Shown one piece after another: positions 11,060-22,039 of a DNA stretch of 64,000 nt. Origin of the DNA: Sympetrum striolatum (taxonomy: Eukaryota > Arthropoda > Insecta > Odonata > Libellulidae). Below the pieces are notes generated by a model, which worked only from the letters and a program-made list of their open reading frames with translations, searched no databases and was not told the DNA's origin. Position 1 is the first letter of the stretch, and each line of letters starts with the position of its first letter. The position numbers and the translations under genes were made by a program. The DNA lies in NCBI GenBank assembly GCA_947579665.1, contig OX388343.1:89756254-89820253 (forward strand). Direction: 5' to 3'.

Positions 11060-14000
11060 AGTCCTTGGGATTATTGCTGAGTGAGCGCTCTTATGTGCGA
11101 ACCCTTAACCCTTTCCTTAGTCGCCAACTGTTTTACTATTATAAATTTAGTTTCTTCGCTCGTGATATGCTATTAAACTATAGATCGTATAAGAAAAGAG
11201 ATACTGGGTGGGTATGGGGTGTGGCATCTGAGTGAAAATTTAAATTCTTAGGGATTTATTATAATTCAATTATGAAAATCCTCACTTATATATGAACATA
11301 AGTGATACTTCCGAAGGAATGTCAACCTCCGTCTTTTCCAGGTATGATGAAAGCGCCTGCCTCTCTGATCTCTCTTCAATTCCAAATGTCACCGCTATTT
11401 ACTGATGTTTGAGTTATGAGAATGTTCCGCATTTTTCCATTTACGAACCGACATTCCCAACGCCACCCATTCACTGCGACGCTTTGTAGCCATATTTCTT
11501 CGTTTGACAACACAATCGCGTTGTTGTCGGGTATGTGACCACGGTTCAAGTGCCGGGCAAATAATTGATTCGTTACGATATGTCTCGAGTCGCAAGATCT
11601 TTGGACCGCGTTCTGTTAAGACGAGTGCGCACTCAAGGTAAAGTTGGAAAATGAATTGAGTGACCAATTGATGGTGGGGCATTTGGAAGGACGCTTAGTC
11701 TCCGATAGGGCGGCGCTGCGATGCATTGACGGCAACGGTATTGTGATGAGCATTTCCTTATTATGTCCACCCTCTCTTCTCTCGACCGCTTTTTCTCCCA
11801 GTGCTTTTTTTATTAAACTCGACCGCAATTCCCCCCTTCAATCATCTCCGAGCTGTTTGTTCTCTTTCTGAGGCTCAATTAATTTCGGGAGAATGAGGAG
11901 ACCACCTCCCTTTGGGTCGCAGACGATCCCCAGCGGTTGTTTTGGTCCAAGGAGTCGACGATTCTTCTTTCTTCTTCTTGTTGAAATTGCGACAGCGCAA
12001 CGCAGAATATCTGATATCGGCGCAGCATTTACCGCGTTCTCTTGGTCGTATTTGTCTGTAATTTGTTTTAAGGAAGAGACAAAATATCGATGTACCTTTT
12101 GTGGTAATTTTTCTGTTTCGACCCTTCCGACAAAAATTTAATTTTGGAAAGCCATTTTAATATTTTATGATACGGAGTTGGTCGTACGAAAGTATATATT
12201 TAATGTTACTTGATCTTCGATTTGTGTTTGAAGTGAAAACCAAGGATTATCGTTTGAGTTTCTAGCTTGGTAAATATTATAAACCGTGGAAACTAAGTAT
12301 CCTATTTGATGGCTCAGTATGTGCGTATATAAATTGATTCAAGTGTCTCCACCATTTTAAGGGAGCTACGTAGCTATGTTTTCGTAAAGTGACGTAGCTT
12401 TCCATGTGCGACTTCTATGGGACTTCCTTTGGTGCTTTCGCGTAAACTCCTTCGTGAAAATTTTACTGTATGATTTCCTTACGATAGAGCTTTTTATATC
12501 GATTAATTCTTTATAGGCACTGTCTTGTCGGTTCGACTTCTAATATTTGAGTTGCGTTTCTCTTTTAATTTTACACCATTTGAGACATTCCATACTCTTA
12601 TTTACGCCTTGGAGGTAGTTTTTCTTTAATTCTTACCTTGTTTTCTTGCTTGAAATTCACATTTTCAATATTAGTGTTTTTGGGAATGCGAAAATGAGTT
12701 GCATTACTTGAAAATTAACATTTATAATGATTTTATTAGATTAAAAGTTCCTTAAGGTTCGATAAAAAGGTAAAAAGAAGGAAATGTGAAGGGAAATATG
12801 AGATTAATATTGGGTTTAAAACATTGAGTGAAAATTTAAAAATGCATTGATAAATTGTTTTAAGAAGATATTTTGCAGACATGACAAGTGTTTAGTGAGG
12901 TAACATTTTTTTCGAACTCTTCATGCCTTTTACGACTCGACTTTTGAATGTATGGCTTTAATTCTTGTAATTTCTCTGGGCAATTATGATCTTAGATAAT
13001 GAGTATATCTTTATCTGTTAAAATTATAAATATATTTCCTATATAATTCTCAAAGTAATTAGCAAATATCGTTATAACGCAGTGGAGTGGTACTTATATC
13101 AAACAAGAATATCAATATCTCACAGAAAGGGCAATGTAGAGGACTTCAAGGGCATTTATACATGCGCCTTTCCTTTTTCTTTTCAGAAGAATGATACTCG
13201 ATCCTCCATTGTCCGAGAAACCGTTCCTCTGTTTAAAACCTCTTCCATTCTCTCGCTCTTTTCTTTCAGAAGTCTCCCAAACATCGTGAGGGTGGAAATC
13301 TCATCATCTGCTCGGTGTTAATTTACATCCTTTCTCTTTGCATTCACTCCAAATTCGTGGCTTCTCCAAGGCATTCTGAGGTGAACCAGGAACATTTCAT
13401 TCCCTTATCCAACTCTATGTATTAGGTGCTCACGTTTGGAGTTGAAATAATGAGTTTTCCAACTTCGTAAATTCTTATATGAGATTAATGATCGATATGA
13501 TGAATGATAATTTGAGTAATGAAATTATGGCTTATGTATTGGAGGTCTACTGCGCAAGATTAGTTGTCCCTTGCTAGCCTAAAGTTAATTAGCTGATACC
13601 TGATTAGTGTGTAGCAGCAGCTAGTTCGGTACTACTGTTACTATTCTGGTCCAGAGTCTCGTGTCTTATGATTACTATGTACGAATACTTAACGAGAATA
13701 ATCTTCTGTCTTTACTATTTTAATTAGTCATAGTCACCGCACAATGACCAGATACTCCAATTATCACCTACGTATTTCACTTCAATACATACAATTAGGA
13801 AATTATTTTCTTAATATTTAATAAAATATAAACAACCTTTAGAAGGATTGCTATGGAAGAGTTGTACACAAAATGAGATTTGGACTGAAATTATTTCCAA
13901 TATTAATTAAATGAACATTAATTAACTTAACAATTATAAACTTAACATTATTAACTTAACATTAATTAACGAGTATGAGTGATGAGTAAAGAAAAACTCG

Positions 14001-15230
14001 TTTCATTTATTTTTAAAGTGGAATCTGGAGGATGTAATCTCCAAGAATACACTATTATTAATCATCATATTGTTTTTATTATTAATTAGTAAAGGAAATT
14101 GTTGAGATTTATGAAATTCCTCAGTATAGTTATGTATACAAAATGAAGATTCGCGATAGAACCATTTTTTTATCATCTTTCTGTACTTTTTCATTCATAT
14201 ATCCTATTTTTACTTCTCAGAATCATCTTAGAATTAATCTGATCCACTTAATGCGACCTTATTAATCACTCCTATCATGGAGTTATTAATGAGTTAAAGG
14301 ATTTCTTTTTGGAGAATAGTCCGATTTGATTAGAAAGTAGTAGATCAATGGATTGATCCTCTGTTCTGTTAGCGAATCGGATTCATTATTTTAGTTTATA
14401 GTTCGTCCTCCTCTGTTGAAGAAACCTTCGTCTTTGTTTATTGTCATATCAGTTACCACTCGCTCAACCTGTAGGTAAATAAACACCTCGACGTCATTTG
14501 AATTCCATTACTCGATGTCCGTTGTGTTTCGCCGAGGCTTTGCACCCTCAAAATGAATAATAGCTGCGATTAAAAGGAGTTTGAGAGATCCTTATCTGGC
14601 AAGGCCGCTCTCGATTAGTGCGCTACTCTCCGTCTTCCTCTTTCGTGTCTCTCTTTAACGCTTAGGGAGGCTGCGGTCCAAGAGATATCTTGCTAAATAG
14701 AAAGATCGGTCTGCAGCTCCATAACTGAGACGCCGCGAGCGTTTTATCTTATCGTTGAGTTTTACGATTGTGTTTATGATGGTTATGGTCTGGCGGGTGA
14801 TTTTATTTGTTCCTTATAATCCCATTCACCTTCCTCCTTACGTCCTTAATGATTAGAGGAAACTATTATTTCCTCCGATGCAGTTTTCGCTATAGTATTT
14901 GTTGACTCACTTTAAATCTTGTGTGCGCAAAGGAGATTTTGTTAAAGGAATGACGAATGAGCAAAACTGAACAACTATTAATTTCGAATCCTACAAGTCT
15001 TCGTTATAAATTAATGGAACGGAATGCTTTCGGTTTATGTCGCTACGAAAAAGATCTAGAATAATAAAAAGGCGGGTTTTTTCTCCTTAAAGTATGTTAA
15101 TTGTGATACTTAAAAAAATAACTAACCCTCCAAAACGTCGACGCTACAAATACATGTAAAATGTATATAATAAGGTATGTGCACTGTACAATTGCATTTT
15201 AAACACCTTATTCGTAATCATACTCATTAT
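11060..15230. other. Intergenic stretch; GC-raised patch at 11.39-12.0 kb
   Basis: The patch at 11390-12000 has open frames on both strands (up to 95 codons) but no motif I recognise. Apart from it and the small tandem array at 13.9 kb, I see nothing to annotate. Confidence 0.45.
13909..13970. repeat. AT-rich short tandem repeat
   Basis: The motif (ATTAACTTAAC) is repeated with variations (ATTAATTAACTTAACA, ATAAACTTAACATT, ATTAACTTAACATTAATTAAC). It is a degenerate tandem array of about four units. Confidence 0.6.
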
Positions 15231-15234
15231 TAAA

Positions 15235-15372
15235 AAATCGAAGAAGGAATAAGATGTTTACTTTCCACAGAATTTTTACCAGGCTAATAATGGTGTTGTA
15301 AACTTGCACCGAAACCATGGTCGCTTGAATAAAGTCCGTGGAAAGTAAACAATTCATTTCTTCTTCGATTTA
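15235..15372 (+). repeat. Long palindrome with hammerhead-like core
   Basis: The arms AAATCGAAGAAG (15236-15247) and CTTCTTCGATTT (15360-15371) continue inward through TGTTTACTTTCCAC/GTGGAAAGTAAAC. The centre (15284-15322) has stem II GGTG...CACC, GAA and ACCATGGT-C. The CTGATGA box has become CTAATAA (two G-to-A changes), so the ribozyme is dead although the fold is clear. Confidence 0.65.
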
Positions 15373-15722
15373 AAAATATGAAATTCTACAAGATTTCACT
15401 TAGTGCTTTTAATTGTATACTTATTATTATGCTAATCGATTTATCAATTTGCCGCTTCAACTTTTCTATTACTAGACAACGAGCTAGGCGAAAACGTATC
15501 TCTCATGTTCAATTAGAGAATTGTTCATCCGATACAGTTACGAAATTAAGAGCATTTATGACAGGAGTTTTTCTGTAAGTAATCGCGATATATCTAGAGA
15601 AAATATCCCAATAGATAACTTTAAGTATAGTAAAGACTTAAGGCTATGACAGTATATCGGACTTATTTGTCTTAGATCGCGTACCCCTCACGCTTGTTTT
15701 CAGAATAAAGAAAAATGTAAAA

Positions 15723-15788
15723 TGTCCCACCGAAATTTGAACTCGGATCGCTGGATTCAAAGTTTACTAACCATTACACTATGGGACA
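15723..15788 (-). pseudogene. tRNA-Gln (TTG) pseudogene with internal deletion
   Basis: The 66-nt minus-strand sequence resembles animal tRNA-Gln(UUG). It has a fully paired acceptor stem (TGTCCCA/TGGGACA), the D-loop sequence GTGTAATGGTTAG, the anticodon region ACTTTGAATCCAG and an intact T arm (CCGAG-TTCAAAT-TTCGG). About five or six bases are missing between the D arm and the anticodon loop, so the 5' strand of the anticodon stem is gone and it cannot fold as a normal tRNA. Confidence 0.6.
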
Positions 15789-16253
15789 GTTATTTGTTCG
15801 TAGTACTACTTTCATTGATTCCTCTCGGTGAATCGATATCCACCTCTCCTGCGAATATATTACACTGGCATGAGCAATGATGTCATAATAACATTTTTAA
15901 GCTATCTATTCGAATAAACAAAACATAGTCCCTTTACCCATAACTCCGGTTCTCACCGATTTGTGAATTATTTCATCAGTCTACTTGCTAATGAGGAATG
16001 TTACAATCACATTTAAATACCTGGTACCATGTATCGCTTTATTTATCCTACTTTTTTATTTACTTGGAATTTAAGGCCTATTTTAAGGAGAGAATTCTCC
16101 AGTTATGGCAATGCCTCAATGAGTTCCAAAAATGTAAAATTTCAATGAGAAAGATTTCATTATATTTTCCATCCAATATTATTCCACATCCATTATGATT
16201 CTTCACCAAGACACACCTTTATATATCTACTTAATCAAAAAATAAGAAAAAAA

Positions 16254-16325
16254 TGGAGGTGCTGGGATTTGAACCCAGGACTTTCAGCATGCGAAGCAGA
16301 CACTCTACCACTGAGTTACACCCCC
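16254..16325 (-). tRNA. tRNA-Ala (anticodon CGC), possibly a near-gene or pseudogene
   Basis: The 72-nt cloverleaf on the minus strand starts GGGGGTGTAACTCAGTGGTA. The acceptor stem (GGGGGTG/CACCTCC) pairs fully and includes the G3:U70 wobble that specifies alanine. The D stem is ACTC/GAGT, a compensated change from the usual GCTC/GAGC, and the T arm CTGGG-TTCAAAT-CCCAG is intact. The anticodon CGC lies at 16293-16291. The anticodon stem has one T:T mismatch (29-41), so it may be a recent pseudogene. A run of seven T follows the discriminator A directly, a good pol III terminator. A-box (TAACTCAGTGG) and B-box (GGTTCAAATCC) are present. Confidence 0.65.
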
Positions 16326-16435
16326 AGATATTTCAAGATTGCGTTTTCTGAAGTTTAACATTTTTCTCGAACTCTCGAAACGAAATCAAGATTAGTTGTT
16401 GTTGTATTGGTTAAAAGTGCTTCTACATCTCAGGG

Positions 16436-16500
16436 CATTTCGCACATGGGCCTCTACTGGGGATCGAACCAGGGACCGCTTTCATTCTCAGGAATGGACT
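16436..16500 (-). pseudogene. tRNA 3'-half fragment
   Basis: The minus strand shows GGTCCCTGGTTCGATCCCCAG, a good T arm and B-box, followed by TAGAGGCC that looks like a 3' acceptor strand. No complementary 5' acceptor strand lies upstream, so only a 3' half is present. The amino acid cannot be assigned. Confidence 0.3.
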
Positions 16501-16945
16501 TGAAAATAAAAAGATTGAAATATGGCGAAGCAAAATTGTTTTGCGGAAACTAATGAGTATTTGTATTTCCTTACTTTTGTTACTTCCTTTATTTCTGCAT
16601 ATTTATCTTAATTATTTTCTGATAAATGGTTTTGTAAAAACAATTGAGTATTTTTATTATTTTATTTATTTTAATTTTTATCTTCCATAGAAAAATTTTA
16701 ATGAGAATTTATTTAGGAAAAGACACGAGGAGTGGAAAAAGATAAAAGTCTCAACTCGTGCAATAAGACAGGAAAAATTTTGAATCGTTATTTGTATTGA
16801 AATGTTTGACCAGCTTCATTCTTTTATCATTGTTTTTGTTTATTTATTCTGGTATTCAGCAAAATGCGAAAAATTCAGCTACATAAATATATGAATCATA
16901 AAATTCTATTGCAGATACAAGCAATATGAAGGCAGGTGTATTGTA

Positions 16946-17022
16946 CAGTCCTGGCCAAAAGTAACGCACCACCTCCCTAGCGATCCTAACGACCGGTGGT
17001 GCGTTAATTTTGGCCAGGAGTG
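16946..17022. mobile_element. 77-bp Tc1/mariner-type MITE, copy 2 (inverted)
   Basis: It has the same length, ends and TA flanks (16944-16945, 17023-17024) as the copy at 4870. Its loop reads as the reverse complement of that copy, so the insertion is in opposite orientation. The arms carry shared changes (CACCACC for CAGCACC) that keep pairing. Confidence 0.85.
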
Positions 17023-17024
17023 TA

Positions 17025-19780
17025 CATAGAGAGGTTACTTTTGTAATAATCACTTTTGATACATTCAGCTATTCTCAGATTTCTTCACTTAGCACAAATT
17101 CTCACCAAGAAAATTAATATTTCTAATCAATTTTCAGATATCCCGCATCCGGCCTAAAATCATGAATATGAATCATTCGTACAATGTTTATACTTGAGAA
17201 CGTTTAAATGTGAGAGAGGGTGTTCATCTTTTCGAGGAAAATTGTTGGAGCATGTGATGCATCTATGGGATGTAATGAATTTATCCGTAATCCAGCTACC
17301 TTCAGTTGAAAAAATTGCGATGATTAATGTGCTACGTGACGATTTCTTATGGTTTATCTGTTATTTTATTCGGGTATGAATTGCATCCACATATTTAATG
17401 CACAGATATTGGAATGGTAGGAATGCTGCAGAAATACAAAGGGCGTATTATAAAATTCGCATAATGAAAAATCCACCATTTGGTTTTATTATCGAGTGTA
17501 TACACGATACTCACATTATGGTTGGAAAAAGAAAATGGATGCTTTTTTATTCGGCAAAATTTAAAATACACCCTTTGTCTTGCTGACGTATTTGCACCCT
17601 TCAGAGATATGTGTTCCATTTCATACACGAATGAAAAATCACTGATCATGTTCTTGATCCTTTGTTCTTTTGCTTTCGAAGCAATGAATATGTTTTTTTG
17701 TCCTCCGTGGTGATAGCCATTACTTCCTTTCTAACGAGAACTTTTATTTTTCTCTATTTTCACCATAAGACAGTGACCTAGATAGCTCCCTTCCAAGCCT
17801 TTCGCAGAATTACTGCGGAAAATGTCATGTACATCAGTATACTTGCCTTAGTAACCTTATTTCCTGCTTTCGCTATCTTCCTGGTCCAATTTCTTTATCT
17901 AGTTCCAACCGGGGCTTAAATCCTTTCCTTATTCCTTCAGTTTTTCCTAAATTTGCGAGGTCGTATGATTTTCTCTAACTTCTCCAACGTATATTCTACT
18001 TCTCTATTGATTTGTCCTTTTCCCTCGTTATCGACGGTTCAAGTATTTTCAATATCGATCACACCATCAAGGCAGTGCGATACCCCGTCAATTTGTTAGT
18101 CATTGAGCCTAATTAACGTCACTTCCGGAGAGCATTAATTTCCTTTGTATCTGTTTTTGCAGTCATTCGTCTCAGAGGCCGAACGTTAGACATTAAAGGT
18201 TAAGTTCGATTAACAATGGCTGCGTGAATCACTTAAAGGAAACGCCTCCTTTCGTGAATGTTTATTTGAATTCTTTAATTACATGTTTGTAAGGCTAACA
18301 ATAAGTAATAAACGGTTTCAAGCAAAAGAGTTTTTGAAGAAGTAACATTTGGTGGCTTCGAAATGTTTTTACTCATTTTCCAAGAATCAATTGAAGAGCG
18401 CTGATCTATTCTACACTTGAATAGTTATTGGAATTTGATCATAACAAAATTCATAAAAAAGAGCTTCTTTCTATCAAATACTAGAGAGGATTTGCCGAAG
18501 CTGAGTTTTTGTAAATAAGATTAGAATTTTCTAAGGTTTCGCTTCATTTATTTTCAGATAACAGTTAAGAATTTAAAGCCATGCATGAATATTATTGATT
18601 CATAAAAGGTGTAAGGAATCAGTCATTGATTAATCACAATAAAAGGTGTAGTGAAAAGTCATAACGGGTGTGTCATTTTTCTGCTTCCAGTTATGATGAA
18701 GAGTAAATGAGAACAGACTTCAATTTCAAAGTTGATTTATGGTAGGACATTTTTCACAATTCTTCTTAATGGTTACACCTAATATTTAACACCTTAATTT
18801 ATGAAAATAACTTTAAAAAAGTGAATTTTATGCATTCATTCTACCGTGAAAAATGTATGGAGAGAAATTTTTCTCAGGTATGAGCCATAATATTTTACGA
18901 AGTGCAAAGAAAAGTTTATATTTCTTAAGAATCGCGTATTGATAAAATAATTGCGGACGCCGTGAAACTCTTGCTCAGTTATTTCCACCAATCGCGTATT
19001 GGTTTATTTTAAGATTAAACCTTTCGTGATTGATTGTTGACAATAGAATTGAATATGAATTCGAAACATTTTTTTTAGAGTGAATAACCTATAATTTTTA
19101 GCAAATCGTTTAAATGAGCGCTACAATATTTATAAATAATCAAAGACATCGATGGTCTGTTTTGACATTTGATTTAATAGATATCTTGCATTGATAATTG
19201 ACGCTACTTCCTACTTTGTTATCAAAACCAAGAAAAAACTGATCAGTAGAGAACAATTTAAAAAAATAATCGTCGAAAATTAGTTGTTGAAATGTTTTAA
19301 TTCATGAACATTTTTATCCGAAATAAATCGTAAAAAATACCATTAAACTCTTCAATTCGCATCCTTTTTTGGTTCTTGATGGTTTCTACGAACAAGCAAG
19401 TTTCAATCCTACAGAAAACTCTTAAACTGGGACTCACATTTACAGTGAGCAACCGCGACAATTGTGGTATAACTGATTTTTCACTTTCAGTGTTTTTGAC
19501 TAAATATAACTGTGAAAGTTTTATGTCAATAAAATATCATTACCATGAAGAGATCAAACAGGCACCTTATACGAACCTCGGACTATCGTCTTGCCTCCTA
19601 AAACCTTGGCACTACCCGGCCCGGCTCGGACCCTTCTGTCGTGATATAATATCTGAATAAAAGTTACAATGAGAAAACGAATATTTTATAATACACAAAA
19701 AAATGTGCATAACTGACGATTGAGTTTTTCTTTTTATGTTTATATTGGGAAAGAATACGAAAATGGGAGAATATTACAGC
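17025..19780. other. Intergenic stretch with no recognised gene
   Basis: AT-rich, with only chance frames. Confidence 0.55.
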
Positions 19781-19781
19781 C

Positions 19782-20064
19782 CAGTATTTCTTAACCTTTT
19801 TAATAGTCATCACACCCTGGAATCTGAATACAAGCTCTCGCACCCCCTTGAGAAATGTTTCTATTTTTTTATTTAGGAAAATACATTTATTGCAAGATAA
19901 TTTATAACTAAAAAGATCATTTTAATTATTACATTGTTTTTAATTTTTGTGAAAAAAATTTAGAAACTTCTTTCGTACCTGTAGGAATGCTGTATCACAC
20001 CCCGGAGTATGATACAGCATTCCTACGGCCCGGGTGTGTCCGCACCCTCGTTCAAGAACCACTC
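19782..20064. mobile_element. hAT-like non-autonomous element with internal perfect hairpin
   Basis: The left end is CAGTATTTCTTAACC and the complement of the right end is GAGTGGTTCTTGAACG, in the form of hAT termini. The interior repeats CACACCC and CGCACCC motifs near both ends. A perfect 17-bp inverted repeat (19981-19997 against 20010-20026) sits near the right end. I could not find an 8-bp target duplication, so it may be old or mis-bounded. Confidence 0.45.
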
Positions 20065-20799
20065 TTCTAGACACTCTATGGACTAGTAAAGTTATAAATT
20101 GCGAAGAATTCCAATGCTTGAAATATTGAATGGCGTATATAAGAAAATTGAATCAATAAATGCTTTAATTCAGGGACATAAGACATAGCTTAAACGTATA
20201 ATTTGCAAAATATTCAACAAATTCTAAAGTATCTAAGAATTCTAGGTTCGAATGAGTGGTTGAACATTAATTGTCTTCAGCATCGGTACCTTTAACTTAA
20301 AGATTATTCAAATGAAATAAAAAATATGAAAATGAATCTGATCGAAAGCGGTCTTCATACTTGCCTGTCTCGCGTTTTAAATGCTATAAATTAGAAATGC
20401 AAAGCAAGTCGCTCGAACGATAAGACACTAAATCACTTAAGTGCAATCTTAACAAGCACATCGATGCATTCCACTTGAAGGCCGTTTACATGCGTTTACG
20501 TAATGGAAAAAAATATCAGATTGTGAGTAGACGCATATGCGTCATGGAACGTGATTTCAAAATCGTCTACGTGAATATGATATTAAGGGGAGTGGTCACC
20601 CCTGAAAATCTTGACCGTAATGTTATCTCAATGGAATGCCTAAACCCTAATGGATATTTCATTTTGGATTCACTCTTATACGATAATTTATCGGATATAT
20701 CATGTTAGTCATAGTAGATAAGGTGGGTTCTTATTCGTAGAATATATTGGTTTGATAAAGGATTCCGAGCTTTTTGGACTAAAAATCTATCAAATCACC

Positions 20800-21024
20800 G
20801 GCCTTGGTGGCCGAGTGGATAGCATGCTATCTAAGCTATCGCTCCTAACCCAAGGTCCCGGGTTCGAATCCCGGCTGAGTCGGATTTTTCCGATTCAGGG
20901 AATGGTCGTGTGTGTTCGTTGTTGCTGTTGCCTCGGTGAAGCGCCTCCTGAAAAGTTCAGTAGAGCTTAGGACTTCACCGGTGAAGGGCAACAGCAGGTA
21001 AGCAATTAATAGTAAGCAATTAAA
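20800..21024 (+). mobile_element. tRNA-derived SINE, copy 1 (most complete)
   Basis: The head has a pol III A-box (TGGCCGAGTGG, 20808-20818) and B-box (GGTTCGAATCC, 20861-20871), in the style of class II tRNAs (Ser/Leu). It is followed by the family-specific GGATTTTTCCGATTCAGG and a tail with TGTTGCCTCGGTGAAGCGCC. It ends in a short 'aagcaattaa' duplication. Three related copies lie in this window. Confidence 0.75.
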
Positions 21025-21043
21025 TACGTTCAGCTGATGCTAA

Positions 21044-21142
21044 CATGGGCGTACCCAGCTTTTGGCCTCGGGGGGGGGGGGGGAGGGGGGGGGGCAAATC
21101 AGAAATGTAGAAGGCAGCTGCCCCCCCCTCGGTACGCCCATG
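21044..21142. mobile_element. 99-bp MITE with perfect 12-bp TIRs and 8-bp target duplication; G-run interior
   Basis: The ends CATGGGCGTACC (21044-21055) and GGTACGCCCATG (21131-21142) are exact inverted repeats. The 8-mer GATGCTAA is duplicated on both sides (21036-21043 and 21143-21150), as produced by hAT-type transposases. The interior has two long G runs near 21070-21093 and an opposing C run at 21121-21128. The identity of both ends and target sites suggests a fairly recent insertion. Confidence 0.85.
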
Positions 21143-21259
21143 GATGCTAATGTTACCGATATTGATGTACGGATCATCGGCTATCATTTTCTTGTGAAAC
21201 TACTTAATGGAAGTGAAGTCATCTTCTCAAGTTTGCTCTGTTTACGAAAGAAATCATTG

Positions 21260-21384
21260 TACTTCCTGGTCCCAGAAAACACGTACGTAAAGTTTGACGC
21301 GAATCTGGCAAACGGTTTGTACTAAAATCGAAGACACTTAACATACAAACAAACGTACAAACCCACAGAATTTTTGCTTTATAT
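21260..21384 (+). repeat. Dispersed repeat with LINE-like 3' end, copy A
   Basis: It is colinear with 21897-22034: TTCCTG...GTAAAnTTTGA, then GGCaAACGGTttG, an (ACAA)n-rich stretch and a shared end CCCACAGAATTTnTGCTTTA. The (ACAAAC)n stretch followed by a conserved end is typical of 3' ends of RTE-like retroposons in arthropods, so I infer a 3' LINE tail. Confidence 0.55.
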
Positions 21385-21896
21385 CATACAAGACATCTAA
21401 CCTCCTTCATCCATGAGCTGGTAATCTTCTGACTGTAATCACGTACCTGCAATTACTGGTTACCTTCTTACAGAAAATTTCTCGTTATCCATGTAATATA
21501 TCGTCCCCTTCAATCATCAGCTTTATGGGCCTAAAGTCCTCGAGTATTTTTACGGGATAAAACATGAGCTCGGATTCAACAATGGGATCGGTTGTCAGAG
21601 GGATGAGTTGTTTATAGCCTCGAATTTTCACAAACTTTTTGTATATTTTACCGATATTCTCGCGAATTCAAATCGAAAGTAAAATTCCACGACCAAAATA
21701 ACAATTTTCATTCGATTTTCTTTCTTTCGGTGTTCGTCTCGACTCTGTACGACTATTCCTTCTAATTTAATTCTTCAAAAGAAATAAAGCCTGCAACCGA
21801 CAAAAGTGAAGCTTACGTGTATTCCTTATGAAAAACTATCTGAGCGATCTTGGTTCGAACCCAGCAAAATTCTTGGATAAAAATGCGACAGTACTT

Positions 21897-22034
21897 CCTT
21901 CCTGATATCATAGGACAAGTATGTAAATCTTGAGACAAATCGGGCTAACGGTGTGGACTCCAATCCAAGACAAACAAACCATCCCACAAACCCACAAACA
22001 AACCCACAGAATTTCTGCTTTATATCTATAGATT
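21897..22034 (+). repeat. Dispersed repeat with LINE-like 3' end, copy B
   Basis: This is the second copy, about 500 bp downstream in the same orientation, with a longer ACAAAC stretch and the same terminal AACCCACAGAATTTCTGC. Two copies this close may reflect one duplicated or nested insertion. Confidence 0.55.
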
Positions 22035-22039
22035 TCTTT

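Noticed and set aside
11395..12141. Cluster of 63-95-codon frames on both strands
   Set aside because: No recognisable domain; frames overlap antisense, so a GC-raised non-coding patch is more likely.
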